64,000 bases of DNA from Paenibacillus fonticola DSM 21315 (GTDB lineage: Bacteria > Bacillota > Bacilli > Paenibacillales > Paenibacillaceae), in the NCBI RefSeq assembly GCF_000381905.1, contig NZ_KB907273.1, positions 1 through 64,000 on the forward strand, read 5' to 3'. Of this stretch, positions 42,454 through 52,352 are shown one piece after another (within the stretch, counting starts at the first letter, position 1; each line of letters begins with the position of its first letter). The position numbers and the translations under genes are program-made. The notes under the pieces were generated by a model. That model did not search any database and had not been told where the DNA came from. It saw only the letters and a list, made by a program, of their open reading frames with translations.

Positions 42454-43026
42454 CTAAGTATGGATATAGCCGTATCGTTCCTCAGCCTGGCTATTCAGCC
42501 GCTCCACCAGTTCCAGCAGCTCGAGCGGCTCGTAAATGACATAATCCGGACGCTCGCTATCGTCGGCGGGCGTGTGCGGATAGCGGGGCGTCCAAGCGAT
42601 AAACACCGACGTTATGCCAAGGGCGTTGGCGCCTTTCACATCCCGGCTCAAATTGTTGCCCACCATCACAATTCGTCCATAATCCTCTTCGGACAAATCG
42701 AGCGCACCGACGGCCGCTTTGAACATGCGGCGATCCGGCTTGTATACTTTAATCGTCTCCGAATAGATCATCGTATCGAAATAGTCATAGATTCCGTTTT
42801 GCGTCAAAATATTTTTAAAAGATTGGGCCAGCCCGTCCGCCACCAGCGCCAGCGTATAGCCGTTTTCAGCGAGCGTCTTTACCATCTCCCCGGCGCCTGG
42901 AATCAGCTCAGCCCGGAGTACAAGGCCGGTCTCGTCCTTAACTTCACTTCCTTCGTCAATCAGCGTATCGCCGCAATCCAGAAACACGATTAACTTCTTT
43001 TTCGCCTTCTCCTGTTCCAGCTTCAT
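42454..43026 (-). CDS. HAD-superfamily phosphatase
   Basis: 190 aa. The nucleophile motif is FLDCGDTL, with the second Asp as acid/base. Motif III is the Lys of KPDRRMF and motif IV is GNNLSRDVKGA. It has a helical cap of the C1 type. It hydrolyses phosphate esters; the substrate cannot be deduced. It lies 36 bases after the last Opp-type transporter gene on the same strand, so it may be co-transcribed with it. Confidence 0.88.
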   Translation of the reverse strand: MKLEQEKAKKKLIVFLDCGDTLIDEGSEVKDETGLVLRAELIPGAGEMVKTLAENGYTLALVADGLAQSFKNILTQNGIYDYFDTMIYSETIKVYKPDRRMFKAAVGALDLSEEDYGRIVMVGNNLSRDVKGANALGITSVFIAWTPRYPHTPADDSERPDYVIYEPLELLELVERLNSQAEERYGYIHT

Positions 43027-43062
43027 CTTGTTCCTCTCTCCTGTCCTATCGAGTTCTATAGC

Positions 43063-44085
43063 TTAGCCTATTGCTGTATGTCCACTAACCCCATGCTGTA
43101 CACCTTCCAGTTCAAGCTCCTCAGCGTAATGACAGGCCGCCAATCGGCCCGCCACAGTCTCGCGCAGCTCCGGCGCTTCCACACTACAGCGCTCGGTCCT
43201 GAACCTGCAGCGCGGATGAAACGGGCAGCCTGCGGGAGGACTTGCCGGATTCGGTACTTCTCCCTCCAAAAGTATGCGTTCCCGCTTGCCTGAAGGATCG
43301 GGGACCGGTACAGAGGACAGCAGCGATTCCGTATAGGGATGCAGCGGCCGTGCGAACAATTCCCCCTTGGGCGCCAGTTCCACGATCCGGCCCAAATACA
43401 TGACCGCCACACGGTCCGACAAATGCTCAACGACAGATAAATCATGAGAAATGAAAATATACGTCATTTGCAATTGCTCTTGCAAATCTTTTAGCAAATT
43501 AATGATTTGAGCCTGAATGGAGACATCCAGCGCCGATACCGCTTCATCGCAAATAACCAGCTTTGGCTCTGTAACGAGCGCGCGGGCGATGCCGATTCGC
43601 TGCCGCTGTCCTCCGGAGAACGCATGCGGATACCGGCGCAAATACTGCGGATTTAGGCCCGTCTTTTCGGCGATCGTCCTCACCCGCTCCTCCAGTTCCC
43701 GCCTTGTCAGCTTAAAGTTGGCCCGCAGCGGTTCGCCGATAATGTCAAAGACGGTCATTCGGGGATTCAGCGAGGAATAAGGGTCCTGGAATATGAGCTG
43801 GATGTCCTTGCGCAGCCGCCGGAACGAAGCTCGATCCGCGGTGAGAAAATCGGCGGCAGCACCGTCCTCCGGCGTATACAATACCCGGCCGGAGCTGGCC
43901 TCAAGCCCCCGGGCAATGCAGCGCCCGAGTGTCGTTTTGCCGCAGCCGGATTCGCCGACAATGCTGAATACTTCGCCGCGCATCACTTCAAACGACACAT
44001 CTGCCACCGCGCGGATAGGCGAGGTTTTGTGCTCACCAGCATATTGCTTCGTCAAATTCTCCACTTTCAGTAGCACGTCAGCCAT
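43063..44085 (-). CDS. Opp-type ABC transporter ATPase (OppF-like)
   Basis: 340 aa. Walker A GESGCGKTT, signature FSGGQRQRIG, Walker B LVICDEAVSALD. The C-terminal oligopeptide-transporter Cys cluster is CPFHPRCRFRTERC. The ATG at 44085 overlaps the previous gene by eight bases and has GGAGG upstream. It pairs with the OppD-like ATPase to power uptake. Confidence 0.92.
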   Translation of the reverse strand: MADVLLKVENLTKQYAGEHKTSPIRAVADVSFEVMRGEVFSIVGESGCGKTTLGRCIARGLEASSGRVLYTPEDGAAADFLTADRASFRRLRKDIQLIFQDPYSSLNPRMTVFDIIGEPLRANFKLTRRELEERVRTIAEKTGLNPQYLRRYPHAFSGGQRQRIGIARALVTEPKLVICDEAVSALDVSIQAQIINLLKDLQEQLQMTYIFISHDLSVVEHLSDRVAVMYLGRIVELAPKGELFARPLHPYTESLLSSVPVPDPSGKRERILLEGEVPNPASPPAGCPFHPRCRFRTERCSVEAPELRETVAGRLAACHYAEELELEGVQHGVSGHTAIG

Positions 44086-45253
44086 CAATGACCTCCTCCT
44101 CCTTATCCTGTTTGTTCAAACCCTCGATACGGTGCTCCGCGCTCATCTCCCGCGGTTCGTCACCGCCGTACAGAAAGCAGCGAACCTGATGGCTGTTCGT
44201 TAGACTTGTTTCCGGCACGTCCCGCCGATTGCAAAGGCCCTCGATGCGCTCGGGACAACGGTCGTAAAATCCGCACATCGGCGGCAGACCAAGCGGCATA
44301 GGCACCGTGCCTTGAATCGAGGCTAGCCGCCCTTGCGTACTGCCGATTCGCGGGATGGAATGCAGCAGCCCCTTCGTATACGGATGCTTCGGTGCGCGGA
44401 ACAGTTCATGCACCGTGGCCCGTTCCACGATCCGGCCTAGGTACATCACAGCGACCTCATCGGCTGTTTCAGCGACAACGCCAAGATCATGCGTGATGAA
44501 CAGAATCGCCATGCCGATCTCCTGCTGCAGGTGCTTCATGAGCTCCAGCACCTGCGCCTGGATCGTAACGTCCAGCGCCGTCGTCGGCTCATCAGCAATG
44601 AGCAGCGACGGTTGGCAGGACAGTGCCATGGCGATGACGACGCGCTGCCGCATGCCGCCCGAAAATTCATGCGGGTACTGGTTCAGGCGCCGCTTGGCAT
44701 GGCCGATCCCGACGCGCTCCATCATATCAAGCGCAATTTGCCGCGCTTCGCGGCGATTGCGGGTGCGATGAAGGAGCACGTTCTCCATGATCTGATCCCC
44801 GACCGTATGCAGCGGCGATAGCGCCGTCATCGGCTCCTGAAAGATCATGGATACCCGGCCGCCGCGCACTGCCCGCATCTCCCGACCGGACGGCCGAAGC
44901 TGCAGCAGATCGACCCTGCCGGGGTCGAGGGCGCGGCCAGCACCGTCTCCCTTGCTCCCGGGAGACAGCCAAATTTCGCCCTCCACCTCGGCATGCTTCG
45001 GCTGCAGCGCTAACAATGCCCGGCCAGTAACGCTCTTCCCGCAGCCGGATTCACCTACAAGCGCCAGCGTCCGCCCCCGGCCTATAGTCAAATCGACGCC
45101 ATTCACCGCCTGCAAGAGGCCGGCCTCCGTCCGGAAGCCGACGCGCAGCCCCTTCACCTCCAGCACCAGCGTCTCCTGCACCGGCGGTTCCGGCCGGCTC
45201 ACTAAATCAGCCTGGCCTGCTACATCGACAGCGGCTTGCTGCGTCTTGTCCAT
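44078..45253 (-). CDS. Opp-type ABC transporter ATPase (OppD-like)
   Basis: 391 aa. Walker A GESGCGKS, signature [10 protein letters not shown], Walker [13 protein letters not shown]. It has the C-terminal Cys cluster [15 protein letters not shown], followed by a longer than usual tail. An insertion of about 25 residues ([16 protein letters not shown]) sits after the Walker A region. Overlaps the upstream permease gene by 34 bases. Confidence 0.92.
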   Translation of the reverse strand: MDKTQQAAVDVAGQADLVSRPEPPVQETLVLEVKGLRVGFRTEAGLLQAVNGVDLTIGRGRTLALVGESGCGKSVTGRALLALQPKHAEVEGEIWLSPGSKGDGAGRALDPGRVDLLQLRPSGREMRAVRGGRVSMIFQEPMTALSPLHTVGDQIMENVLLHRTRNRREARQIALDMMERVGIGHAKRRLNQYPHEFSGGMRQRVVIAMALSCQPSLLIADEPTTALDVTIQAQVLELMKHLQQEIGMAILFITHDLGVVAETADEVAVMYLGRIVERATVHELFRAPKHPYTKGLLHSIPRIGSTQGRLASIQGTVPMPLGLPPMCGFYDRCPERIEGLCNRRDVPETSLTNSHQVRCFLYGGDEPREMSAEHRIEGLNKQDKEEEVIDG

Positions 45254-46440
45254 TTGCGTTTCCCCTTTCTGCCCGCCGTTTTCAAGCTGTTTTCATGACT
45301 GTAAGGATCCGCCGCATCGCGCAGCCCGTCCCCGAAAAAGTTAAAGGCCAATACCGTCACGATCACGAAAACCAATGGAATCAGCTTCCAAGGATAGAGG
45401 GCCACATTTTCGATCTGCTGCGCCTCCTGCATCAATACGCCCCAGCTTGTCGCGGGGGAGCGAATGCCAAGACCGAGGAAGCTCATCGCTGTTTCACCGA
45501 TAATCATCCCGGGAATAGCCAGCGTTGCCGCAACGACCAAATAACTAATAAAACCGGGCACCAAATGAACGAAAATGATTTTCATATCACTCACTCCCGC
45601 GATTTTGGCCGCCGTGACGTAATCCTCGGACCGGAGCGCAATGAACTTGCTGCGCACGACCCGGGCAAGGCCGGTCCACTCGATGAAAGCCATAATAATC
45701 GTTATATAAAAGAACATCTCAATGACCCCGACCCGCGGCGGAATCGCCGCAGCCAGCGCCATCCAGAGCGGGAGCGTTGGGAAAGAGCGGACGATATCGA
45801 TGAAGCGCTGGATGACCGCGTCCACTCTGCCGCCCGCATACCCCGATATGCCGCCGATCAGGAGGCCTAATACAAAACTGATCGATACGCCGACAAGCGG
45901 TACCGTCAGCGAAACCTGGCTTCCCAGCACCACCCGGGAGAACAGGTCGCGGCCCATGCCGTCCGTCCCGAACAGGAACAGCCTTCCCGGCTCGTCTACG
46001 CCGAACAAATGCACATCGGTGTCGAACAAACCGAAAACGGAATAGCTTTCGCCCCGCGCGAACAGCTTGATCGGATATATTTGCGAAGCATCCTCGACAA
46101 ATCGTTTGCGGAGCGTCTCGGGATCGCGCTCTGATTTTAAGCCGTAAACGAACGGCTGAAGATGAAACTTACCTTCCGCATCTATAAAGCGCACCTTGGA
46201 CGGCGCGCTGTTCATATATTCGCTGCTGTAGCTTTCCAGTCCTTGCGGAGCGATAAAGCGGCCAAGCAAGGCAACGAGGTACAGTACCGCCAAAATAATC
46301 AGGCTGACCCGGGCCAGCTTGTGCCGTTTCAGCTCGCGGCACATGAGGCGCCAGTGCGATACAGCCTGATCTGGGTTCGGCCCCTGCTTGCCTCGCGCCC
46401 GGATAAACCGCCGCATAATCGCCTTCGTCTGTGATACCAT
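45220..46440 (-). CDS. Opp-type ABC transporter permease (OppC-like)
   Basis: 406 aa, longer than typical OppC (~300). About 110 residues between the first helix and the second form an extracytoplasmic insert (YSSEYMNSAPSKVRFIDAEG and following). This is found in a subgroup of these transporters. The core has five further helices and the EAA loop. GGGAGC precedes the ATG. Confidence 0.9.
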   Translation of the reverse strand: MVSQTKAIMRRFIRARGKQGPNPDQAVSHWRLMCRELKRHKLARVSLIILAVLYLVALLGRFIAPQGLESYSSEYMNSAPSKVRFIDAEGKFHLQPFVYGLKSERDPETLRKRFVEDASQIYPIKLFARGESYSVFGLFDTDVHLFGVDEPGRLFLFGTDGMGRDLFSRVVLGSQVSLTVPLVGVSISFVLGLLIGGISGYAGGRVDAVIQRFIDIVRSFPTLPLWMALAAAIPPRVGVIEMFFYITIIMAFIEWTGLARVVRSKFIALRSEDYVTAAKIAGVSDMKIIFVHLVPGFISYLVVAATLAIPGMIIGETAMSFLGLGIRSPATSWGVLMQEAQQIENVALYPWKLIPLVFVIVTVLAFNFFGDGLRDAADPYSHENSLKTAGRKGKRKWTRRSKPLSM

Positions 46441-46446
46441 AATGCC

Positions 46447-47445
46447 CTAAGCTCCCTTCCGCTCAAGCCGGATGCGCGGATCCAGCCAAGCGAGTAAAAT
46501 ATCGGAAATCAACGTACCAAGCAGCGTGAATACCGCCATAAGCAGCAGCCAGCTTCCAGCGAGGTACATGTCCTGGCTAAGCAGCGCCTTATGCATGACC
46601 GGCCCCTGTGTCGGAAGGTTCAGAACGATGGCCGTAATCGTTGACCCGGTAAAAATAGTCGTGAGCGACCAGCCAATCGTACTGATGATCGGATTAATCG
46701 CCGCACGCATGGAATATTTGATCAAAATGCGCCACTCCGGCAGCCCCTTGGCACGAGCGGTCAAAATATGCGGCTTCGTCATCTCGTCGAGCATTTGCCC
46801 GCGCATGACCCGAATCAGCTCGCAAGTATTGGACGTTCCAATGACGATGACCGGAATGACCATATGCTTTAATAAGTCGATCCATTTGGCGGATGTCCAC
46901 GGAGCATCCGCGAATTCAGGCGAAAACAGGCCCAGCATCGGATCGCCCCACCATTTGAAGGACAGAAACATCAAAATGATTGCAAACAAAAAGTTTGGCG
47001 TGGCCATGCCAAGAAACCCTATTCCGGTCGACAAGTAATCGAAGAAGGAATATTGCTTCACCGCACTAAGCACGCCGATCGGAATGGCGATAATGTAAGT
47101 GAACAGCATCGTAACGATCGAAACCATCAGTGTAACGCCCATGTACTGCCCGATGATGTCCGCCACCGGGCGATTATAGCTAAGCGAATAACCAAAATCG
47201 CCTTCAGTCACAATTCCCCAAATCCATGTAAAGTACTGAGTATACCATGGTCTGTTCAGTCCGTAAGCCTCCCGCAGCTGGGCGAGCGCCTGCTCATCCA
47301 TAATTTCGCCGCTGGTGGACATTTTGGCAGCATAACCGCTTATGAAGTCCCCTGGCGGCAGCTGAATAATGAAGAACACGATCATGGAAACGACGAACAC
47401 GACCGGAATCATCAGCAGTGTTCGGCGTGATATATATCGAACCAT
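46447..47445 (-). CDS. Opp-type ABC transporter permease (OppB-like)
   Basis: 332 aa. It opens VRYISRRTLLMIPVVFVVSM and has the GYAAKMSTSGEIMDEQALAQ-type periplasmic segment before helix 2, as in OppB relatives. The ATG at 47445 is chosen because AAAGGAGC lies about ten bases upstream; the 35 codons before it lack a ribosome site. Partner of the OppC-like permease. Confidence 0.92.
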   Translation of the reverse strand: MVRYISRRTLLMIPVVFVVSMIVFFIIQLPPGDFISGYAAKMSTSGEIMDEQALAQLREAYGLNRPWYTQYFTWIWGIVTEGDFGYSLSYNRPVADIIGQYMGVTLMVSIVTMLFTYIIAIPIGVLSAVKQYSFFDYLSTGIGFLGMATPNFLFAIILMFLSFKWWGDPMLGLFSPEFADAPWTSAKWIDLLKHMVIPVIVIGTSNTCELIRVMRGQMLDEMTKPHILTARAKGLPEWRILIKYSMRAAINPIISTIGWSLTTIFTGSTITAIVLNLPTQGPVMHKALLSQDMYLAGSWLLLMAVFTLLGTLISDILLAWLDPRIRLERKGA

Positions 47446-47641
47446 CAACCGGCAGCTCCTTTCGAAATTCACAAGCATGGCCGGAGTGAAGTCATTTTCC
47501 AGGCAAGCAATCTTATCCGTATCTACAACCAAATTATTCAACCAAATCAAATGCCTGCCTGGGCTCCCCTCCGGCTAGTTGTATTTCTTGTTCACACCCA
47601 CAAGCTATTCCTGATGATCGTCTCCCTGCAGCAGGAAGCCC

Positions 47642-49624
47642 CTATTCCAGGAAAAATTGCGCCGGGTGCGCATGCCCGATTCCGCGGAACTCATCGGAAG
47701 AAACGAGGGTAGGCACGTTCTTCAAATTATTTTTCGCTACGATGAGCACCGGTGTAGGTCCCGTATAACCGATCACCCACTGATTTTTCTGGTGCAGCTT
47801 AATGATTTCGTCCGTCCACTGTTGAACCTCATCCTTCGTCTTGGACGCTTTGACCTTGTCCCAATATTCCAAAATTGAGGCTATATCGCCTTCCGGCTTC
47901 ACTCCTTCTTTGCCTTGCGAGGACGTATGAAGGCCATAATGACCAAACCAAGGCGTAATGACGCGCAGCGGCACAAGCTCATCCGGACGGAACGCCACGT
48001 TTACGACGTTGACGGATTTGACCGAAACCGGGATTTTATTGGCGTATTTCAAGTCGAAATAGCTGCCCTGATCGACGATTTTCACATCCGTCTTCAGACC
48101 GATGGATTCGTAATATTTGCGGATCAGCTCGATAAATTTCTCATTGTCCGTCGTGTCCTCCTGATATATAGTCAGCGTCAAGCTGGAACCATCCGCAAAC
48201 GTCCGGAACTTCTTGGCCGCATCCCATTTAAGGCCGATCTCATCCAGCAGCTGCGCCGCGCGGTTCGTATCATACTCTGTCCACTGCTGCGCCCAGCCTG
48301 CCTGCTGATTAGGCAATCCCGCCGGAACGGCTGCCTGGCTAGGTTCGCCTAAACCATTCGTAATAATTTCCGAGATTTCCTTGCGGTCGACCGCAACCGA
48401 CAGCGCCTCGCGGAATCGGATGTCCTGGAACAGCTCGCGCAGCTTCGGGTCCTCAGTCGTTTGATTCAGCTGCACGCCCGTACTGGACCAGCTTGGCGTC
48501 GTCCAAGGAATAACGCGATATCCGCCTTTTTTCTCGTTTTCTTTTAATACCGTAAAGTCGGTAAAATCAAACGTAGTGATCTCCACTTTGCCAGCCAGCG
48601 TTTCCAGCAGCTTATGGCTCTTGTCCTGCATTTTAGTCAGAACGATCCGATCAAGGTAAGGCAGTTGATTGCCTTCTCCATCCGTTTTGAAATAATAAGG
48701 GTTGCGCTCCATAATGAAGCGGTCGCTGTTCATATCGTTCTTAGCCACCCAAGGGCGCAGCGTAGGACGCTGCGGATACAGCCAGTAATAGTACCCCGTC
48801 CAGACGCCAAAGTTATTCAAATCCTCAAAGCCGTATTCCTTGGCCTTTTCCAGCGCCTGCTCCTCGCCTACAAATTCAGCCAGTATCGTTTTATAGTAAT
48901 GAGCCGGAGCAAAAAACCACTTGTTATCGATCGCAAGGCGCTCCAGAAACATCACATTGGAATGCTTGAACGTCACTTTGACGGTGTAGTCATCCACTTT
49001 GGCTACATCAGCGCGCGCCTTTTCGCCGCTTACCGGGTCAACGGAATAATAGCAATCATAAAGCGCTTTGCCGAAAGTCTCAGGAATCAGCATATGCTCC
49101 CAATAGAAGACCACATCGTCAGCTGTAAATGGCATGCCGTCCGACCATTTCATGCCTTTGCGCAAGTAAATGGTATATTCCGTAGCGTCCTCGTTAACAT
49201 CATAGCCCTTGGCGACGTTGGGCTCGACGGCGCTGCCTTCCTGATTGAAGCGGAACATCGCTTCTTCGGTTGGCATGCCAATCGCCCACTTGTCATCTGG
49301 CCCGTTCCACGGAAAGTTCCACTCTCCGCCGAATTTGCCGATCTGTTCAAAGACCGGTTCCACCATAATGTCCTCTTTATTCGGCAGCCGTTCTTCCACC
49401 GGCTTAAGTGTTCCTGTCTTTACAAGCTCTGCCAGCATCGGCGCTTCCTTGAAACCAGACGCGCTGACTACAGCTTGTTCGTCATTTGACGCAAGGGCAC
49501 TTTGTGCCTCGCCCTCTTTCGTTACCTCATTGCGATTTGCCTCCCCGCTCCCGCCAAAACAGCCAGTTACCAAAGATGCGGTGAACAGAAGCAGCATGAA
49601 TATGATAGTCATCTTTTGCCGCAA
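47642..49624 (-). CDS. Opp-type substrate-binding lipoprotein (SBP_bac_5)
   Basis: 660 aa. A signal peptide with lipobox LVTGC is followed by a family-5 solute-binding domain: EYTIYLRKGMKWSDGMPFTA, DDVVFYWEHM, the FREALSVAVDR motif. A TTG start at 49624 has GGAGGGAG upstream. It is larger than peptide binders (about 540 aa). With a LacI regulator as the first gene, an oligosaccharide ligand, as in cellobiose- or xyloglucan-type Opp relatives, is more likely than a peptide (inference). It is separated from the permease genes by about 195 bases. Confidence 0.92.
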   Translation of the reverse strand: MRQKMTIIFMLLLFTASLVTGCFGGSGEANRNEVTKEGEAQSALASNDEQAVVSASGFKEAPMLAELVKTGTLKPVEERLPNKEDIMVEPVFEQIGKFGGEWNFPWNGPDDKWAIGMPTEEAMFRFNQEGSAVEPNVAKGYDVNEDATEYTIYLRKGMKWSDGMPFTADDVVFYWEHMLIPETFGKALYDCYYSVDPVSGEKARADVAKVDDYTVKVTFKHSNVMFLERLAIDNKWFFAPAHYYKTILAEFVGEEQALEKAKEYGFEDLNNFGVWTGYYYWLYPQRPTLRPWVAKNDMNSDRFIMERNPYYFKTDGEGNQLPYLDRIVLTKMQDKSHKLLETLAGKVEITTFDFTDFTVLKENEKKGGYRVIPWTTPSWSSTGVQLNQTTEDPKLRELFQDIRFREALSVAVDRKEISEIITNGLGEPSQAAVPAGLPNQQAGWAQQWTEYDTNRAAQLLDEIGLKWDAAKKFRTFADGSSLTLTIYQEDTTDNEKFIELIRKYYESIGLKTDVKIVDQGSYFDLKYANKIPVSVKSVNVVNVAFRPDELVPLRVITPWFGHYGLHTSSQGKEGVKPEGDIASILEYWDKVKASKTKDEVQQWTDEIIKLHQKNQWVIGYTGPTPVLIVAKNNLKNVPTLVSSDEFRGIGHAHPAQFFLE

Positions 49625-49655
49625 AGAAATCTCCCTCCACTCTTATGTGTCTGTC

Positions 49656-50732
49656 TTATTTATCTTCACGCTGAACCAGCGTACTGGATTGTACTGGATC
49701 AGACGGGAAAATCGTCCGTGCCGGGCCGCATGAAGCCCTTTCTACCAATTTGCTCTGAATAATGATTTGCTTGACCAGTTTCTCCTTTGACTGCAGCTGC
49801 TCGATTAAGAGCTTCGTCGCCTCTTGTCCCAAGATTTCTCCATTCAATTCAATGCAGGTCAGAGGCGGGTTAAATTCATCGGGATACACAGTGTTGTTGT
49901 TAAAAGCAATGACCGACACATCGCCAGGCACCGATAGTCCCAGCTCGGAAACCGCACGGTACACGCCAAGTGCAATCTGATCCGTATCGGCAATAATCGC
50001 CGTAATCATCGGATTTTTACGCAAATATTTCTTTGCCGTTATGTACCCGTATTCCACCGAGCTTACCGTTTCACCGCGATACACATTGCAATTTTCATTC
50101 GCGGTGAGGCCGATCTTTTCAAAAGCCTGCACATACCCGGCCTTTCTGTCCTGGCTAACCGTGCGCTTTTTGACGGCATTCATCAGCAAGATGTGCCGGT
50201 GTCCCAGCCCCAGCAAATACGCTGTCGCCGTTTCCGCCGCCTGAACGTTGTCATTGTTCACATAAGACAGTGCGGTTTCGTACTTCAGCGGCGGCTTGCC
50301 GATAATCGTCATCACCCGTCCGTTGGCCACGCGCTCTTGAATCCGTTCATCGACCCTCGCCGGATCAAGAATGATTTCCCCGTCTACCGGCTCAGAGGTC
50401 ATCTGTGTCACTTGTTTGCGGTACTCTTTGTGCAGTGTATCGATCAGCAAACGATAACCCTGACGGTTGCATTCCTTCAGCACCCCGTTAAAGAACGAAA
50501 TGTTGTACTGGCTGAATTTCACCTTCTCGCTGTCCATAACGACGCCGATGATCCGTGTTTCCTTGGTCACCATGCTTCTGGCAAAATAGTTCGGCCTGTA
50601 GTTTAACTGCTCTGCCGCAGCGAGCACGCGCATCCTTACCGCCTCGCTAATCGCCCTTTTGCCGCTGAATACATTGGATACCGTGCTTTTTGATACGCCA
50701 GCTGCTTTTGCTACATCACTCATATTTGCCAT
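49656..50732 (-). CDS. LacI-family transcriptional regulator
   Basis: 358 aa. The N-terminal HTH (MSDVAKAAGVSKSTVSNVFS) with hinge helix LNYRPNYFARSM is followed by a periplasmic-binding-protein-like sensor domain. The ATG at 50732 is preferred, as GGAGG lies nine bases upstream. It heads the operon with the binding protein and permeases. Two palindromes TAAACTAGTTT(T/A) upstream are its probable operators. Such regulators usually respond to a sugar, which hints at the transporter substrate. Confidence 0.93.
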   Translation of the reverse strand: MANMSDVAKAAGVSKSTVSNVFSGKRAISEAVRMRVLAAAEQLNYRPNYFARSMVTKETRIIGVVMDSEKVKFSQYNISFFNGVLKECNRQGYRLLIDTLHKEYRKQVTQMTSEPVDGEIILDPARVDERIQERVANGRVMTIIGKPPLKYETALSYVNNDNVQAAETATAYLLGLGHRHILLMNAVKKRTVSQDRKAGYVQAFEKIGLTANENCNVYRGETVSSVEYGYITAKKYLRKNPMITAIIADTDQIALGVYRAVSELGLSVPGDVSVIAFNNNTVYPDEFNPPLTCIELNGEILGQEATKLLIEQLQSKEKLVKQIIIQSKLVERASCGPARTIFPSDPVQSSTLVQREDK

Positions 50733-50762
50733 GTTATGCATCCTCCGCTTCAATCAAAATGT

Positions 50763-50774
50763 TAAACTAGTTTT
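50763..50774. promoter_or_regulatory. Probable LacI-type operator 1
   Basis: TAAACTAGTTTT, one base from a perfect 12-bp palindrome, 30 bases upstream of the lacI-like start codon and probably downstream of the promoter. The site shares the core AAACTAGTTT with operator 2. Confidence 0.7.
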
Positions 50775-50851
50775 GTAAAATACATACAGGGAATATGTTT
50801 AATCAGATGGCTGTTTCTGTTATAATCTCATGAAAGTCATGCTCTTTTTTG

Positions 50852-50863
50852 TAAACTAGTTTA
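50852..50863. promoter_or_regulatory. Probable LacI-type operator 2
   Basis: TAAACTAGTTTA, a perfect 12-bp palindrome, 89 bases centre to centre from operator 1. The spacing suits loop formation by a tetramer or cooperative dimers across the promoter. Confidence 0.7.
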
Positions 50864-50910
50864 GTAAAGTCAGCCTCTTTAATAGCTGCTCATAACCTCT
50901 GCGTTCAATA

Positions 50911-50951
50911 AAAAAAATCGTGCTTCAGGCCAACATCCTGAAGACACGATT
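50911..50951 (-). terminator. Terminator of the UvrC-like gene
   Basis: On the minus strand AATCGTGTCTTCAGG pairs with CCTGAAGCACGATT, with one mismatch, and is followed by a run of seven or more T. Confidence 0.85.
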
Positions 50952-51026
50952 CCATGGATAAAATCATCACGGGGCCATCTTTGACACCCGATATCATATT
51001 TAATTTAAAAGATAGGAATGCTGCAT

Positions 51027-52205
51027 TCACTTTTGCAAAGTCAAAGCCGTCAAGTTCATTTTATCTATCCATCCCTGGAGCGCACTTTCCAGTTCATGAT
51101 GCCCCGTCTCTTTCAACCACGCCTCCGGTATAAGAAGATACTGACAGGCGCTGCTCTGTAAATAGCTGTATATAATCTGCGCTGCGTCGATTTCAGCCCG
51201 GTTCACTGCGGCACATTCGAGCACTTGCCCAATATTAAAGTAACGCAAAATTAATTCCTTCATATTTACATACAGTTTCTCAAATTCGGAAGTAGTCTCT
51301 ACTGTAAATTTCTCGCTGTATCGCACCTCATTGCGCTTGATTAGAAAAACCTTAAGCGTGGTTTCGTTTAACTGCTCCATTACTGCGATATTCCGATTTT
51401 CTGCCATGAAATCAATCACTTTCTCTTTATTCAACAGAAAGTTCATATCGTTGATGCAGTCTCTGTATTTGGCAGCCTTTTCAAAATCGTATTGCCGGGA
51501 TGCCTCCAACATGCTGAGTTCCATTTGGGCCAACAGGCTCAGATCCGTACCATCCAGCAGACCGATCAGTTGTTCCAGCCTTGCATTGTACAGTTGGACG
51601 GCTTCCCCGCCGAGGCACATGCCCAGGCATAATCCAAGTGAATAGTTCAAGCAAGGCGAGCCTCCGGCAGATGCAGAGGAAGATGGAGCAGAGCTAGGAG
51701 TGGAAGAGGCAGAGTAAGCATAGTTGCAGGAAATTTTCAAGGCTGCCTGAATCCCTTGCACCGCTTTTTCGACCGCGTGCTTGTTTGCAGTATATGGCCC
51801 GAATTGAATCAAGCTGTCCTTCATGCTGGGATCGTTCCTAATTTCTAAGCGGCGCAGCCCATCCGTTTGCCTTACGGCAATATAAGTATAAGACAGCGGA
51901 TTTTTCATCTTCCGATTGTACATTGGCTTCAGTTCCTGAATAAGCTTGCACTCCAGCAGAAATGCTTCAAATTCTGTATCCGTAACGATGTGCTCCAAAT
52001 CTTTCACGTGCTTAACCAGCTTCTTCACCTTCGGCGAATGGGATTTATTGTTATAAAAGTACGATTGCACTCTTTTCCTGAGACTTTTAGATTTGCCCAC
52101 ATAGATGATTGTATTCTGAAAATCTTTCATAAGATATACTCCCGGGGTTAAAGGAAGGCTGCTTATTTTATTTTTCATTGCGGCGCTGATCCTCTCATCT
52201 ATCAT
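51027..52205 (-). CDS. UvrC-like GIY-YIG endonuclease lacking the C-terminal half
   Basis: 392 aa. The GIY-YIG domain (PGVYLMKDFQNTIIYVGKSK with LRKRVQSYF) covers ~18-100. A UvrC-like middle has the Cys-rich CLNYSLGLCLGMCLGG, and a UVR motif lies near QYDFEKAAKYRDCINDM. It ends after a short region of unknown fold and lacks the RNase-H nuclease and HhH domains of UvrC. A low-complexity Ser/Ala insertion (about residues 163-180) interrupts the middle. It could make only the 3' incision, like Cho, or have another DNA role. The start is uncertain; M10 (52178) is an alternative. Confidence 0.85.
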   Translation of the reverse strand: MIDERISAAMKNKISSLPLTPGVYLMKDFQNTIIYVGKSKSLRKRVQSYFYNNKSHSPKVKKLVKHVKDLEHIVTDTEFEAFLLECKLIQELKPMYNRKMKNPLSYTYIAVRQTDGLRRLEIRNDPSMKDSLIQFGPYTANKHAVEKAVQGIQAALKISCNYAYSASSTPSSAPSSSASAGGSPCLNYSLGLCLGMCLGGEAVQLYNARLEQLIGLLDGTDLSLLAQMELSMLEASRQYDFEKAAKYRDCINDMNFLLNKEKVIDFMAENRNIAVMEQLNETTLKVFLIKRNEVRYSEKFTVETTSEFEKLYVNMKELILRYFNIGQVLECAAVNRAEIDAAQIIYSYLQSSACQYLLIPEAWLKETGHHELESALQGWIDKMNLTALTLQK

Positions 52206-52289
52206 TTGATCTGTGCTCTGAATCTCTTTTGCCTACAATAATTATATCATGACCCTTCAATGCCATACCTTCAGATCCCACATCAGAAT

Positions 52290-52320
52290 GAAAAAAAAGA
52301 GACCATCACCGGCCTCTCTT
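52290..52320 (-). terminator. Terminator of the cupin gene
   Basis: On the minus strand AAGAGAGGCC / GGTCTCTT with a six-base loop is followed by eight T. Confidence 0.8.
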
Positions 52321-52352
52321 CTACGAATCTTTATAATACGGCAGCCAACGAA

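Noticed and set aside
47446-47550. 35-residue N-terminal extension of the OppB-like permease
   Set aside because: It is not homologous to the family, lacks a ribosome site, and the ATG at 47445 has AAAGGAGC.
48614-49489. Long plus-strand frame (291 codons) opposite the substrate-binding protein gene
   Set aside because: It lies wholly antisense to a well-recognised family, has no ribosome site and no domain.
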